From: Candidatus Nanopelagicales bacterium
Lineage (GTDB): Bacteria; Actinomycetota; Actinomycetes; S36-B12
NCBI GenBank assembly: GCA_017857175.1
Contig: JAFMDS010000006.1
Location: 1 to 64,000 of the forward strand
DNA length: 64,000 nt
Direction: 5' to 3'
Made by a program: the position numbers and the translations under genes. Of this stretch, positions 40,181-51,785 are shown piece by piece; positions within the stretch are counted from its first letter, which is position 1, and each line of letters starts with the position of its first letter. The notes under the pieces were generated by a model, which made no database searches, had not been told where the DNA came from, and saw only the letters and a list, made by a program, of their open reading frames with translations.

Positions 40181-42139
40181 GTGTCCCTGTCTGACGGAGT
40201 TAAGCGATTAGTTCTGGGTCGGGCCTTGCGCAGCGATCGACTCGCTGAGACCCTGCTTCCCAAGAGAATCGCCTTGCCGGTATTTGCAAGCGATGCGCTT
40301 TCATCCAATGCATATGCGACGCAAGAGATTTTACTCGTCCTGTCCCTCGGTGGCGCTAGCCTCTTTGCTTTTGGGCCATGGATTGCGGCTGCCGTGGTCC
40401 TTGTCTATTTCACCGTCATCGCCTCTTACAGACAAAATGTTCGTGCCTATCCCAACGGCGGAGGAGATTACGACGTAGTCTCAGCAAACCTCGGTCCTCG
40501 TTGGGGAGTTTTCGTGGCGAGTGCGCTGCTGATTGATTATGTCCTCACGGTTGCCGTTTCCATCTCAGCTGCCGTAGCAAATCTTGGGTCAACGATCCAT
40601 TTCGTGGAATTACACAATGTGTGGTTTGCGGTGGCCATTACCGTCATAATCATGCTTCTGAACCTCAGAGGGGTAAAAGAGTCGGGTGCTCTGTTCGCGA
40701 TACCGACTTATATTTTTATTGGAAGCATTTTCATCATGATCGGAACTGCTGTTTTTCGAGGTGTCCGCGGGGACACGATGATGGCAGAGAGCGCGACGTG
40801 GGAGGTTGCCCAACAAAATGCAATTACGGGGTTGGCTCTTGTGTTCCTTGTCGCACGATCATTCTCATCGGGAACAACGGCGCTGACGGGGATTGAGGCT
40901 GTGGCCAATGGGGTTCCGTCATTCCGTGAGCCTAAGTCGAAGAATGCCGCCACGACTTTACTGTTGCTAGGCGTAATCAGTATGGCCATGTTCAGTGGTA
41001 TTACTTGGTTAGCGATTAAGACGGGTGTCAAGGTCACTCCGAACGATGCCAACCTTATTGGCCTGCCCGATGGTCAGGCGCAAAAAACAGTCATTGTTCA
41101 GGTGGCGGGTGCTGTCTTCGAGAACGCGACTTGGGCTGTATTAGGCATATCTCTGGCAACAGCCTTGATTTTGGCCTTGGCCGCCAACACGGCATTCAAC
41201 GGCTTTCCCGTTATGGGATCTATATTGGCGCGTGACGGATACCTGCCGCGGCAATTGCACACCAGGGGGGACCGACTTGCTTACAGCAACGGAATTGTAG
41301 TTCTCGCTGCCTTGGCCATCATTCTCATCGTATTTTTCCAGGCAGATGTGACGAAGCTTATTCAGCTTTACATCATTGGCGTATTCATCGCGTTCACTCT
41401 CAGTCAGTTCGGCATGATTAGACACTGGAGTCGACGACTCAAGTCTGAAACCAATGAACAGGAGAGGGTTCGGTCGATTCGATCGCGCGTGGTGAATACG
41501 TTCGGGTTCGGCATGACCGGCACGGTTCTGGTGATCGTCATTCTGACAAAGTTTTCCAATGGAGCATGGATAGTCCTGGTGGCGCTTCCGATCATTTTCT
41601 TTGGAATGTTGGGCATTAATCGGCACTACGAAACCGTGCGTCGAGAACTCTCGACACTTGAGACCGATCAGGTGACTCTGCCAGCTCGTGTACACGCGCT
41701 CGTCCTAGTTTCCAAGATTCACAAACCCACGCTCCGCGCTATTGCATACGCTCGGGCAAGTCGCCCAAATGTGATTGAAGCGTTGACTGTTAACGTGGAC
41801 GATGCAGAATCGGCGCTCCTGGAAGAGGAGTGGACGCGCCGAGGAATTCCTGTGACCTTAAAGATCCTTGACTCTCCGTATCGCGAGATAACTCGACCAA
41901 TAATCCAGTACGTGAAAGAACTTCGATCAGAGTCTCCAAATGATCTCATCGCTGTTTTTATACCGCAATATGTTGTAGGTCATTGGTGGGAGCAAATACT
42001 GCATAATCAGTCTGCCCTTCGACTCAAAAGCAGGCTTTTATTTTCAAACTCAGTCATGGTTATCAGCGTTCCGTGGCAGCTGGAATCTAGCGAGAAAAGT
42101 TTGGACAATGATTTTGAAAATGAGTCCAGTGGTGAATGA
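40181..42139 (+). CDS. APC-superfamily permease, possibly KimA-like K+ importer
   Basis: LGRALRSDRLAETLLPKRIALPVFASDALSSNAYATQEILLVLSLGGASLFAFGPWIAAAVVLVYFTVIASYRQNVRAYPNGGGDY; GTG 40181 preferred over ORF-track 40106. Confidence 0.8.
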   Translation: MSLSDGVKRLVLGRALRSDRLAETLLPKRIALPVFASDALSSNAYATQEILLVLSLGGASLFAFGPWIAAAVVLVYFTVIASYRQNVRAYPNGGGDYDVVSANLGPRWGVFVASALLIDYVLTVAVSISAAVANLGSTIHFVELHNVWFAVAITVIIMLLNLRGVKESGALFAIPTYIFIGSIFIMIGTAVFRGVRGDTMMAESATWEVAQQNAITGLALVFLVARSFSSGTTALTGIEAVANGVPSFREPKSKNAATTLLLLGVISMAMFSGITWLAIKTGVKVTPNDANLIGLPDGQAQKTVIVQVAGAVFENATWAVLGISLATALILALAANTAFNGFPVMGSILARDGYLPRQLHTRGDRLAYSNGIVVLAALAIILIVFFQADVTKLIQLYIIGVFIAFTLSQFGMIRHWSRRLKSETNEQERVRSIRSRVVNTFGFGMTGTVLVIVILTKFSNGAWIVLVALPIIFFGMLGINRHYETVRRELSTLETDQVTLPARVHALVLVSKIHKPTLRAIAYARASRPNVIEALTVNVDDAESALLEEEWTRRGIPVTLKILDSPYREITRPIIQYVKELRSESPNDLIAVFIPQYVVGHWWEQILHNQSALRLKSRLLFSNSVMVISVPWQLESSEKSLDNDFENESSGE

Positions 42140-43376
42140 TAAGGACACGCGTCCTCCGATTACTCCGCTTGCCATCGATCAAGAAATTGAGGTTGTCATT
42201 GGGCCGATTGCTCACGGAGGGCACTTCATTGCTCACGCGTTGGGCAACACCATTTTTGTCCGTGGGGGCATTACGGGTGAACGGGTCATAATTCGCATCA
42301 GTGCAAAACGAAAAAGGATCTATAACGCGGTCGTGACAACCGTATTGGATGCCAGTCCTGATCGTGTTTCCCCGATCTGTTCATCCAGCGGAAAGTGCGG
42401 TGGATGCGATTTTCAGTACATCGCCCCCGATGTACAGCGGCAACTGAAGTTGCAGGTGCTCCAGGAGTCGTTGGTGCGCTTTTCAGGCCTTGATCAGGAG
42501 CAGATACAGGCAATTTTGCCAACTGAAATTGTGCTCCTAGGGGCAAATGCAGGTGAGGCGAGTCGATCTCGAGCCCGATTCATGTGGGATGGGCAGTGGA
42601 ATATGCGAGGCTATATGAACGCAGAACTAATTCCGACTCCACATTGCACCGTTATCTCTGAGCCAATGCGATCAACAATGGCCGAGGTTGCCAAGGCGTT
42701 ACCTGTCGTTGAGTCGGGCACGGCAGTCGAATACTCATTTGTTGAAGGTGACAGTGGTGTGAGTGTTGAAGCTATGGGTCGTCCGGTTATGGGACCACCC
42801 AAAGTTGTGCATTCATATAACGGCTTTACCTACCGCACACCAGTTTCAAGCTTCTGGCAGTCTAACCCTGAACTCATCGGGTCGGTGATGGGTTTCTTGG
42901 ATTCACATCTGGCTGTGGAATCTGGCCAGCGGTGGTGGGATCTCTACAGTGGTGCGGGTGTGTTCGCCGGTTATCTATGTCAACGTGTAGGCATTACAGG
43001 GAGCGTTTTTTCGGTTGAGGGGGATCGGCAGGGAAGCCAATCGGCTAAGCGCGCATTCCACGACTGTCAAAATATTTCAGTGGTCAATGCCGATGTCCAG
43101 GATTTTCTCAATACGATTGAAAACACTCAGTGGATCGATGGTGTGTTGCTTGATCCACCGCGAGTAGGCGCGGGGCAATTGGTGTGCGAACGAATCGTCG
43201 AGCTCTCACCAGGACTCATTGCGTATCTTGCCTGCGATCCGGTGGCACTCTCGAGGGACATTGAACTTCTTTCTTCCCACTATCGACTCACAAAATTGGC
43301 TGCGTACGATGCGTTTCCCATGACCCATCATTTTGAGACTGTCGCACTCCTCGAACGCAGGAGCAATTTATCTTGA
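42120..43376 (+). CDS. TrmA/RumA-type class I SAM-dependent RNA methyltransferase
   Basis: CSSSGKCGGCDFQYIAPDVQRQLKLQVLQESL...RWWDLYSGAGVFAGYL...DGVLLDPPRVGAG...YLACDPVALSRDIELL. Confidence 0.9.
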   Translation: MSPVVNDKDTRPPITPLAIDQEIEVVIGPIAHGGHFIAHALGNTIFVRGGITGERVIIRISAKRKRIYNAVVTTVLDASPDRVSPICSSSGKCGGCDFQYIAPDVQRQLKLQVLQESLVRFSGLDQEQIQAILPTEIVLLGANAGEASRSRARFMWDGQWNMRGYMNAELIPTPHCTVISEPMRSTMAEVAKALPVVESGTAVEYSFVEGDSGVSVEAMGRPVMGPPKVVHSYNGFTYRTPVSSFWQSNPELIGSVMGFLDSHLAVESGQRWWDLYSGAGVFAGYLCQRVGITGSVFSVEGDRQGSQSAKRAFHDCQNISVVNADVQDFLNTIENTQWIDGVLLDPPRVGAGQLVCERIVELSPGLIAYLACDPVALSRDIELLSSHYRLTKLAAYDAFPMTHHFETVALLERRSNLS

Positions 43377-43388
43377 CGTCAAGATAAA
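43367..43388. promoter_or_regulatory. 22-bp perfect palindrome TTTATCTTGACGTCAAGATAAA, candidate operator for acn
   Basis: Contains TTGACG (-35-like); partial second copy TATCTTTACGTCA at 43394-43406; acn ATG at 43443. Confidence 0.75.
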
Positions 43389-43442
43389 TGTGATATCTTT
43401 ACGTCACGCGCAATAAGTGCCGCGCTCACACTTGGAGGCATC

Positions 43443-46100
43443 ATGACCAGCCTAGATTCTTTTTCCGCCCGAGAAACTTTGCGTGTGGGCGATGCAGAGT
43501 TCGAAATTTTTGCGATTGATGCCGTGCCAGGGGCTGGCAAATTGCCCTTCACCCACAAGATATTGCTCGAAAACCTCCTGAGGAACGAAGACGGTGCGAA
43601 CGTCACGCGGGAGACGATCAATAGCCTGGGTTCCTGGAACCCCAACGAGGATCCCAAGGATGAAATTCAGTTCACCCCCGCGCGAGTAGTCATGCAGGAT
43701 TTCACGGGCGTACCTGTCGTGGTAGATCTAGCCACGATGCGTGAAGCCGTCATCGCACTTGGCGGGGATCCATCGAAAATTGAGCCTTTGAATCCATCAG
43801 AGTTAGTTATTGACCACTCTGTGATAGCTGATTTTTTTGGACACAAAGATTCGGCCGCTCGAAATGTCGAGCTCGAATATGAACGAAATCGCGAGCGTTA
43901 TCAATTTTTGCGCTGGGGCCAAGGGGCTTTTGAGGAATTCAAAGTGGTTCCACCCGGTACCGGAATTGTTCACCAGGTAAATATCGAAAACCTTGCTCGG
44001 GTGGTCATGGCGCGCGGTGGAGTTGCTTACCCGGACACGGTCGTTGGGACGGATTCACACACCACCATGGTGAATGGCCTAGGCGTCCTTGGTTGGGGTG
44101 TAGGCGGAATTGAAGCTGAAGCCGCCATGCTGGGTCAGCCTGTTTCCATGCTAATCCCTCGTGTGGTCGGCTTCAAATTGACAGGGCAATTACCCGCGGG
44201 TGCTACTGCAACGGATCTCGTTCTAACGATCACAGAGATGTTGCGTGAACACGGGGTCGTGGGCAAATTCGTTGAATTCTATGGTGAAGGCGTTGGCCAA
44301 GTGTCACTCGCCAATCGTGCAACTATTGGCAACATGAGTCCTGAATATGGCAGCACCGTGGCGATATTCCCCATTGATCAGGTAACCCTCGACTACTTGG
44401 AACTCACAGGTCGAACCGCCGAAAGTATTGCGCTGGTGAAGGCATATGCACAACGTCAAGGACTGTGGCATGACCACGAAAATGAGCCCACATATTCCGA
44501 ACTTCTTGAGCTTGACGTGGCCACTGTGGTTCCAAGCATTGCAGGCCCCAAGCGTCCACAGGACCGAATAGCACTCGCTGACGCAAAACCCGCATTTGCT
44601 CGATCCCTTATTGACTACACCAATAGTCCCGAGCGCGTCGCGAAATTCGAACTTGGGGGAGAGCCGATCACGATAGGGCATGGTGCGGTAACTGTCGCCG
44701 CTATTACCTCATGCACGAATACATCGAATCCGGCCGTCATGATTGGCGCGGGGCTTTTGGCACGCAATGCCGTGAACAAAGGGCTGCAATCCAAGCCGTG
44801 GGTGAAAACGACATTGGCTCCTGGGTCAAAAGTTGTTACCGACTACTATGAAAAATCAGGGTTACAGCCGTACTTGGATAAACTCGGTTTCAACACCGTC
44901 GGATATGGCTGCACAACATGCATTGGAAACTCAGGTCCATTGATCGCAGAGGTTTCCGCTGCGGTAAACGAGCAGGACTTGGCAGTGACTGCGGTTTTGA
45001 GTGGAAACAGAAATTTCGAAGGCCGCATCAACCCTGATATCAAAATGAATTATCTTGCATCCCCGCCGCTAGTGGTCGCATACGCCATTGCGGGCACCAT
45101 GGATATAGACATTCTGAAGGATCCATTGGGAAATGACCCTGATGGTGCACCGGTATTCCTTGCCGATATCTGGCCAAGTGCTGCTGAAATTGAATCAGTG
45201 ATATCCCAGTCGATTGATACAGACATGTTTACTCGCAGATACGCGGACGTCTTCGCGGGGGACGTAACCTGGCAAACGCTTCCCACGCCGACAGATGATG
45301 TGTTCCAGTGGGATCCCAAGAGCACATATGTGCGAAAGCCCCCATACTTCGATGGCATGAAGGTCAGCCCCGATCCGGTGACCGACATTGTGGGTGCACG
45401 TGTTTTGGCCAAGTTGGGCGACTCCGTGACCACCGACCATATATCTCCTGCCGGTTCCATCAAAGCTGATTCCCCTGCTGGCGCATATCTCGCCGATCAC
45501 GGTGTTGAACGCAAAGACTTCAATTCCTACGGCTCTCGCAGAGGAAACCACGAGGTCATGATTCGTGGCACATTTGCCAATATTCGGCTTAAAAACCTGT
45601 TGCTTACTGGTGTTGAGGGTGGGTTCACCATCGATTTCAATGATCCTGACATGCAAGTGACAACGATCTTTGATGCCGCCCAGTCTTATCACTCGTCCGG
45701 AACACCCTTGGTTATTTTAGCGGGCAAAGAGTATGGTTCGGGATCCAGTCGTGACTGGGCAGCGAAGGGCACGGCACTTTTAGGCGTTAAAGCCGTTATA
45801 GCCGAGTCATATGAAAGAATCCACCGATCCAATTTGATCGGCATGGGAGTGCTGCCACTGCAATATCAGCCCGGGCAAAGTGCATCAAGCCTTGGGCTCG
45901 AGGGCGATGAAGTATTCACCATAAAGGGTGTCACTGAACTCAACCAAGGTATAACACCCACTTCGCTCATGGTTGAGGCTGCGCGCTCCGATGGACGAGT
46001 GGTCGAATTTTCTGCGGTACTGCGAATTGATACTCCAGGAGAAGCTGATTACTACCGCAACGGTGGAATTTTGCAGTACGTTCTGCGCTCATTGCTGTGA
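43443..46100 (+). CDS. acnA: Aconitate hydratase
   Basis: [16 protein letters not shown]...[48 protein letters not shown]...[10 protein letters not shown]...[13 protein letters not shown]...[15 protein letters not shown]. Confidence 0.98.
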   Translation: MTSLDSFSARETLRVGDAEFEIFAIDAVPGAGKLPFTHKILLENLLRNEDGANVTRETINSLGSWNPNEDPKDEIQFTPARVVMQDFTGVPVVVDLATMREAVIALGGDPSKIEPLNPSELVIDHSVIADFFGHKDSAARNVELEYERNRERYQFLRWGQGAFEEFKVVPPGTGIVHQVNIENLARVVMARGGVAYPDTVVGTDSHTTMVNGLGVLGWGVGGIEAEAAMLGQPVSMLIPRVVGFKLTGQLPAGATATDLVLTITEMLREHGVVGKFVEFYGEGVGQVSLANRATIGNMSPEYGSTVAIFPIDQVTLDYLELTGRTAESIALVKAYAQRQGLWHDHENEPTYSELLELDVATVVPSIAGPKRPQDRIALADAKPAFARSLIDYTNSPERVAKFELGGEPITIGHGAVTVAAITSCTNTSNPAVMIGAGLLARNAVNKGLQSKPWVKTTLAPGSKVVTDYYEKSGLQPYLDKLGFNTVGYGCTTCIGNSGPLIAEVSAAVNEQDLAVTAVLSGNRNFEGRINPDIKMNYLASPPLVVAYAIAGTMDIDILKDPLGNDPDGAPVFLADIWPSAAEIESVISQSIDTDMFTRRYADVFAGDVTWQTLPTPTDDVFQWDPKSTYVRKPPYFDGMKVSPDPVTDIVGARVLAKLGDSVTTDHISPAGSIKADSPAGAYLADHGVERKDFNSYGSRRGNHEVMIRGTFANIRLKNLLLTGVEGGFTIDFNDPDMQVTTIFDAAQSYHSSGTPLVILAGKEYGSGSSRDWAAKGTALLGVKAVIAESYERIHRSNLIGMGVLPLQYQPGQSASSLGLEGDEVFTIKGVTELNQGITPTSLMVEAARSDGRVVEFSAVLRIDTPGEADYYRNGGILQYVLRSLL

Positions 46101-46122
46101 TCAGAGGGTAAGAGTCTAGGAC

Positions 46123-46491
46123 ATGAAACCGCCCGGCTGGCCAGTTGATTTGGTTGAACCCAATGACCCCGACTTTGATCCGCGTGTTGTGCGCTGGCTC
46201 CTTGACCTGCTTCCGGGAGAGATCCGTCAAAGTGCTGTTGCAAAAGACGCCACTGCGCTCGTGTGGTTAGTCGCGGAGCAAACGTCTGCACAGATTGAGC
46301 TCTATCGGTCGCTCTACGCACGCGCCCGAGGAGAAGCCGCAACCGAGGCGGTAGACCCGTTGTTAGAGGCAATTAGTGCAGTTGGGGCCAATCTTGTGCG
46401 ACAGGATCGGGAGATTGCATTGATCGCTCGGGAAATTGGGCGCCAGAGGGCTCTCCACGGGGGCCAAATTCAGCAGATGCACCTAGACTAG
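46123..46491 (+). CDS. Conserved hypothetical protein
   Basis: [35 protein letters not shown]; same strand between acnA and dxs. Confidence 0.65.
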   Translation: MKPPGWPVDLVEPNDPDFDPRVVRWLLDLLPGEIRQSAVAKDATALVWLVAEQTSAQIELYRSLYARARGEAATEAVDPLLEAISAVGANLVRQDREIALIAREIGRQRALHGGQIQQMHLD

Positions 46492-46495
46492 AGCG

Positions 46496-48412
46496 GTGGC
46501 AATTCTCCAGACAATCAAAGATCCGCGGGATCTACGAGCGCTAGATCAAGAACGGTTGCCGGAACTCGCTGCAGAGATTCGTTCGTTTTTGGTTGAAAAG
46601 GTGTCGGCCACTGGTGGACATTTGGGCCCAAACCTAGGTGTGGTGGAACTTTCCATCGCTTTGCATCGAGTTTTTCGATCCCCAGCTGACATGATTATCT
46701 GGGACACAGGGCATCAGTCATACGTCCACAAAATTTTGACGGGTCGCGCAGCAGATTTCGACTCCCTGCGGCAAGAAAATGGATTAAGTGGTTATCCCAG
46801 CCGCTCTGAAAGTGACCACGACCTGGTTGAGAATTCCCATGCTTCGACAGCTTTGTCCTATGCCGATGGACTTGCCAAGGCTTGGCAGCAGCGTCGCATT
46901 TTGGGCGAACAGCACGTTGTGGCAGTCATCGGTGACGGGGCTCTAACAGGCGGTATGGCATGGGAAGCCTTGAACAATATAGCCGCGGCAGATAGACCCT
47001 TGGTAATCGTCGTGAACGACAATGCACGTTCATACTCCCCAACAATTGGAGGGCTTGCGCACCATCTGTCAACCCTGAGAACGGCTCCGAGCTATGAAAA
47101 AGTTATGGGTTGGGGTAAGCGTGTATTGCACAAGACTCCGCTGGTGGGTGAGCCAATCTATGACGCTTTACATGGCATGAAAAAGGGTGTGAAAGATGTT
47201 GTTGCGCCGCAGGGCATGTTTGAGGACTTAGGCCTGAAATACATAGGTCCTATCGATGGACACAACGAAGCTGAGCTTGAATTCGCACTCACGCGGGCGA
47301 GAGATTTCGCGGGGCCCGTCATCGTTCATGCCATTACACATAAGGGTCATGGTTACGCCCCCGCTGAAAATGACGAGGCCGATCGATTCCACGGTGTTGG
47401 GGTAATTGATCCCGACACGGGCAAACCGTTGACCTCGGCAGGTCCAACGTGGACCCAAGCGTTTGCCAATGAAATGGTTGCGATCGGTGGCGATCGTAAA
47501 GACGTTGTTGCCATTACCGCTGCAATGCTCGGTCCCACGGGTCTGGACCTCTTCGCTCAGACCTACCCTGACAGGATTTTTGACGTGGGAATAGCCGAAC
47601 AGCATGCGGCAACCAGTGCCGCGGGGATGGCCTATGGCGGATTGCACCCGGTCGTCGCGCTCTATGCAACCTTCCTGAATCGAGCATTTGACCAGGTGCT
47701 GCTGGACTGTGCACTGCATAAAGCTGGTGTCACATTTGTGTTGGACAGAGCAGGCGTTACAGGGGATGACGGTGCGAGCCACAACGGAGTCTGGGATATG
47801 TCCATGCTGCAGGTGGTGCCTGGTTTGCAGATCGCGGCACCAAGGGATGAATTCACCCTCAAACGAGCTCTACGCGAGGCAATTCAGGTCGATGACGCCC
47901 CCACAGTTGTCCGCTTCTCAAAGGGAGCGTTGCCTGCCCCGATTCCTGCCCTCTCTCATGGTGAGGACATTGACGTGCTCGCGGTTCATGGTGCTGGAGA
48001 AGTACTCATTGTCGCGGTCGGTGCCTTCGCACAATTGGGACTAGATGTTGCAGAGGGGTTACAGGCCCAAGGAATTGGCTCTCAGGTGATCGATCCTCGT
48101 TGGGTTAAGCCAATTTCCCAGGAAGTGATTGAACAAGCAGCTCGTTCGTCACTCGTGATTGTTCTGGAGGATGGAATTCGCGTCGGTGGCGTGGGGGCGG
48201 CAATCGGTCAGGAACTCCGGGACGCTGACTGTGACGTACCGCTGCGTAACTTTGGAACCCCACTTGAATTCCTGAATCACGCAAAGCGTGCATCAATCTT
48301 GGTCGAGACTGGATTGACGTCCCAGGCGATTACGCGTGAAATCACCGAGTTGATGGCGCAAAAGGCTGGCGCCGAATCCGAAGAATCCGAATCCGGCGCC
48401 ATAGTCGATTAA
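46496..48412 (+). CDS. dxs: 1-deoxy-D-xylulose-5-phosphate synthase
   Basis: [37 protein letters not shown]...[13 protein letters not shown]...[18 protein letters not shown]...[25 protein letters not shown] start. Confidence 0.97.
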   Translation: MAILQTIKDPRDLRALDQERLPELAAEIRSFLVEKVSATGGHLGPNLGVVELSIALHRVFRSPADMIIWDTGHQSYVHKILTGRAADFDSLRQENGLSGYPSRSESDHDLVENSHASTALSYADGLAKAWQQRRILGEQHVVAVIGDGALTGGMAWEALNNIAAADRPLVIVVNDNARSYSPTIGGLAHHLSTLRTAPSYEKVMGWGKRVLHKTPLVGEPIYDALHGMKKGVKDVVAPQGMFEDLGLKYIGPIDGHNEAELEFALTRARDFAGPVIVHAITHKGHGYAPAENDEADRFHGVGVIDPDTGKPLTSAGPTWTQAFANEMVAIGGDRKDVVAITAAMLGPTGLDLFAQTYPDRIFDVGIAEQHAATSAAGMAYGGLHPVVALYATFLNRAFDQVLLDCALHKAGVTFVLDRAGVTGDDGASHNGVWDMSMLQVVPGLQIAAPRDEFTLKRALREAIQVDDAPTVVRFSKGALPAPIPALSHGEDIDVLAVHGAGEVLIVAVGAFAQLGLDVAEGLQAQGIGSQVIDPRWVKPISQEVIEQAARSSLVIVLEDGIRVGGVGAAIGQELRDADCDVPLRNFGTPLEFLNHAKRASILVETGLTSQAITREITELMAQKAGAESEESESGAIVD

Positions 48413-48427
48413 TCTTTAGTTTGCTCC

Positions 48428-50506
48428 TTATGCGGGGACACTTGCAATCCCGCGCGCCAAAAATGGAGTTTTTGAGATTCCGCTACGATCGAGGTAGGGC
48501 GTGATCCCGCCCAACCAGAATGGCCAACCTGCGCCAAGAATCATGCATAGGTCAATATCCTGTGGCTCGGACACTACGCCTTCATCGAGCATGATTCGTG
48601 CTTCTTCTTCCACAGCGATGAGTGCGCGGTTGAGAATTTGATCGGGTGTCATCGTGCTCGGGGAATCTCCAAAGATCGTTGCAACCCGGGGATCGAGAGT
48701 CTTGTTTCCCTTGTCATCCCATTGCCATACACCAGGAATTCCTTGGGAAACGAGTTCACCCATTTTTTCGGAGACGTGGAAGCGCTCCGGATAATGACCA
48801 TTGAGGGTTTGTGCAACATGCTGTGCGACCGCGGGTCCAACCATTTGCACAAGTACGAATGGTTCCATGGGTAGGCCGAGAGCATGGACGGCTGCATCTG
48901 CGTCAGCAAAACTCGCTCCCTCGTCAACGCAATGAATAATTTCACCCAAGAACCTATTCAGGAGCCGGTTGACCACAAATGCGGGCGCGTCTGCTACGAG
49001 GACGCAGGACTTCTTGAGACCTTTACCGACCGCGAAAGCAGTTGCTAATGACGCATCATCCGTTTGCTGTGCCCGTGCGATCTCGAGGAGAGGCATGAGT
49101 GCAACGGGGTTAAAGAAGTGGAAGCCAACTACGCGCTCTGGGTATTTCAGGTCCTTGGCCATTTCCGATACGGACAACGAGGATGTATTGGTGGCGAGGA
49201 TGCATTCAGGTGTGACAACCTCTTCGACCTGGGCAAAAACAGTCTTTTTGACATCCATCTGCTCAAAAACAGCTTCTATGACGAAGTCGGCATCAGCGAA
49301 TCCATCCTTTGATGTCGAGCCCGTGATTAATGCTTTGAGTCTATTTGCCTTGTCTGGAGAGAGGCGTCCTTTGCCCAGGAGTTTGTCTATTTCCCCGTGC
49401 GCATAAGCGACACCTTTTTCAACACGCACTTGATCGAGGTCGGTCATGATTACCGGAACCTTGAGTTGACGGGCAAAAAGAAGCGCTAACTGGCTAGCCA
49501 TCAGGCCAGCCCCAACGATCCCGACCTTCTTGACCGGGCGGGCTAGTGATTTGTCCGGAACTCCAACCGGTTTTTTGGCGCGGCGTTGTACTAAATCAAA
49601 TGAATAGAGCGAGGCGCGCACCGCGTCAGTCATCACGAGATCGGTAAGTGCTTCATCCTCGGCATCGAATCCTTGGCTTCGGGTGTTTGTCTTAGCGGCA
49701 GCCACTAGATCCAATGCGATGTAGGGAGCTCGGGTTGCCCCATGAATGCGTGCATCCACCTGCGAGCGATAACCCTCGACAACGGCATCCCACGTTGAAC
49801 GATCTATTTCCGCGCGGGGTACGTCAATGTCACCTTTGACAACCTTTGCCGCCCAAAGTATGGATTGCTCCAGGAAATCAGCTGGTTCCAGAACAATGTC
49901 CATCACCCCGAGCCGAAGTGCATCTTTGGGTTTCATCTGCTTGTTCTGACTCATCGAGTTAGAAATAATTACCTCGAGCGCATTAGCCGGGCCAACGAGA
50001 TTGGGAAGCAGCCAAGCGCCACCCCAGCCGGGGATAATCCCCAGGAATACCTCTGGCAGTGACAGTGCAGCAGCGTCCGCTGAGACGGACCTGTAATTGC
50101 AATGGAGAGCAAGCTCGAGCCCACCACCCATTGCGGCCCCGTTCACAAATGCGAATGTGGGAACTTTCTGCTCACCAAATCGACGCATGACATCGTGACC
50201 AAGTTTGCCGAAGGAGGCGATGATGCTTGGATCGTTTACAAGGCTCATTGCAGATAAATCCGCGCCGACCGCAAAAATGAATGGTTTGCCTGTCACGGCA
50301 ATGGCGGCAATATCTGGCTGAGCGTTAATTTCATCGAGAGCTGTGTTGATTGACGCAAGGCCGCCAGGTCCAAAGGTTGATGGACGGGTGTGATCCTTGC
50401 CGTTGTCCAACGTGATGAGTGCCATTGTTCCGGCACCCAAGGGCATTTCTATATAACGCACACGTGCGTGGGTCACTACCTCATTGGGATTGTCGGGTGT
50501 ACTCAT
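48428..50506 (-). CDS. fadJ: Bifunctional enoyl-CoA hydratase / 3-hydroxyacyl-CoA dehydrogenase
   Basis: Crotonase half GAAMGGGLELALHCNYR...; HADH half KVGIVGAGLMASQLALLFARQ...VVGFHFFNPVALMPLLEI. Confidence 0.93.
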   Translation of the reverse strand: MSTPDNPNEVVTHARVRYIEMPLGAGTMALITLDNGKDHTRPSTFGPGGLASINTALDEINAQPDIAAIAVTGKPFIFAVGADLSAMSLVNDPSIIASFGKLGHDVMRRFGEQKVPTFAFVNGAAMGGGLELALHCNYRSVSADAAALSLPEVFLGIIPGWGGAWLLPNLVGPANALEVIISNSMSQNKQMKPKDALRLGVMDIVLEPADFLEQSILWAAKVVKGDIDVPRAEIDRSTWDAVVEGYRSQVDARIHGATRAPYIALDLVAAAKTNTRSQGFDAEDEALTDLVMTDAVRASLYSFDLVQRRAKKPVGVPDKSLARPVKKVGIVGAGLMASQLALLFARQLKVPVIMTDLDQVRVEKGVAYAHGEIDKLLGKGRLSPDKANRLKALITGSTSKDGFADADFVIEAVFEQMDVKKTVFAQVEEVVTPECILATNTSSLSVSEMAKDLKYPERVVGFHFFNPVALMPLLEIARAQQTDDASLATAFAVGKGLKKSCVLVADAPAFVVNRLLNRFLGEIIHCVDEGASFADADAAVHALGLPMEPFVLVQMVGPAVAQHVAQTLNGHYPERFHVSEKMGELVSQGIPGVWQWDDKGNKTLDPRVATIFGDSPSTMTPDQILNRALIAVEEEARIMLDEGVVSEPQDIDLCMILGAGWPFWLGGITPYLDRSGISKTPFLARGIASVPA

Positions 50507-50508
50507 GA

Positions 50509-51696
50509 TTAGTTACTTCCTGTCAGATTTTCCCAGATGACGGTGCCACCCATGCCCAAACCAATACACATTGTTGTTATTCCATATTTTGCTTGCGGAT
50601 TCATTTCAAAGTCCTTTGCAAGATTGGACATCAATCGGATGCCACTTGACGCCAAAGGATGGCCGACTGCAATCGCACCGCCCATGGGGTTAACCCGGGG
50701 ATCGTCATCGGCAATGCCGAAGTGGTCAAGGAATGCGAGAACCTGAACCGCGAATGCCTCGTTCACCTCAAAAAGATCGATGTCTTGTATTGACAGTCCT
50801 GCTTTTAATAGAGCCTTCTCTGTACTGGGAACTGGGCCCACTCCCATTACTTCGGGTTCGACACCTGCAAATGCAAACCCGACCATACGCATCTTCTTGC
50901 TCAGTCCGTGGTCATCGGCGAAACTCTCACTGGACAATATGGCCGCCGTGGCGCCGTCAGAGAGGCCTGACGCGTTACCCGCTGTGACCCGACCGTGTGG
51001 CCTGAAGGGAGTCTTGAGAGTTGCCAATCCTTCAAGGGAAGTTCCCGGCCGTGGGGATTCGTCCTCGGTAACAAGTGTGACCCCAAGTTCGGCAGACCGG
51101 GCTGCGACCGGAACCAGATCAGGCTGGATAAGTCCGTTTGCGTAGGCCTTTGCGGTCTTCTCTTGTGACGCCAGAGCGAAAAGGTCCGCGCGCTCCTTGG
51201 TTAGGTGAGGGAACCTGTCGTGGAGGTTCTCAGCTGTCGCCCCCATCTGCATTGCATCAGGGTCAACCAATCGTTCGGAGAGATATCGGGGATTGGGATC
51301 AACGCCCTCACCCATGGGGTGATGAGTCATGTGTTCCACGCCGCCAGCAATGGCGAGGTCATACGCACCCGCCATGATCGCTCCTGAAAGAGTGGTCACG
51401 GCCGTCATGGCTCCTGCGCACCATCGATCAATGGAGTAGCCGGGTACCGAAGAAGGTAGGCCGGCCAGAAGTGAAACTGAGCGACCAATATTCATGCCTT
51501 GGTCTCCGCTTTGCGTTGCAGCGGCTATTGCGACATCGTCGATCTTGTCAGCAGGGACGTTGGGATTGCGCCTTAATAGCTCTCGAATCACTTTGACCAT
51601 CAGGTCATCGGCGCGCGTTTCGGCATACAGGCTTTTGGCGCGAGCAAATGGGGTGCGGGCACCGTCAACAAAGACAACATTTTCACGTTGGGTCAT
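50509..51696 (-). CDS. fadA: Acetyl-CoA acyltransferase (thiolase)
   Basis: VVFVDGARTPFARAKS...SIDRWCAGAMTAVT...VNEAFAVQVLAFL...NPMGGAIAVGHPLASSGIRL...TMCIGLGMGGT. Confidence 0.95.
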   Translation of the reverse strand: MTQRENVVFVDGARTPFARAKSLYAETRADDLMVKVIRELLRRNPNVPADKIDDVAIAAATQSGDQGMNIGRSVSLLAGLPSSVPGYSIDRWCAGAMTAVTTLSGAIMAGAYDLAIAGGVEHMTHHPMGEGVDPNPRYLSERLVDPDAMQMGATAENLHDRFPHLTKERADLFALASQEKTAKAYANGLIQPDLVPVAARSAELGVTLVTEDESPRPGTSLEGLATLKTPFRPHGRVTAGNASGLSDGATAAILSSESFADDHGLSKKMRMVGFAFAGVEPEVMGVGPVPSTEKALLKAGLSIQDIDLFEVNEAFAVQVLAFLDHFGIADDDPRVNPMGGAIAVGHPLASSGIRLMSNLAKDFEMNPQAKYGITTMCIGLGMGGTVIWENLTGSN

Positions 51697-51721
51697 GGGA
51701 TCCTCCTCAGGAAAAGCCTAT

Positions 51722-51737
51722 GTTACTGGCTAGTAAC
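51722..51737. promoter_or_regulatory. Palindrome GTTACTGGCTAGTAAC upstream of fadA, candidate operator
   Basis: 6-4-6 inverted repeat 26-41 bp upstream of the fadA start. Confidence 0.6.
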
Positions 51738-51785
51738 TTATCTCGCCATGGTTCCTGGAAATTGAAGGTTTGTGTCGCAACCCGG

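Noticed and set aside
41141-41695. 184-aa minus-strand ORF inside the APC permease gene
   Set aside because: Antisense to a clearly conserved membrane protein; low-complexity composition with no family features.
47228-47782. 184-aa minus-strand ORF inside dxs
   Set aside because: Antisense shadow of dxs.
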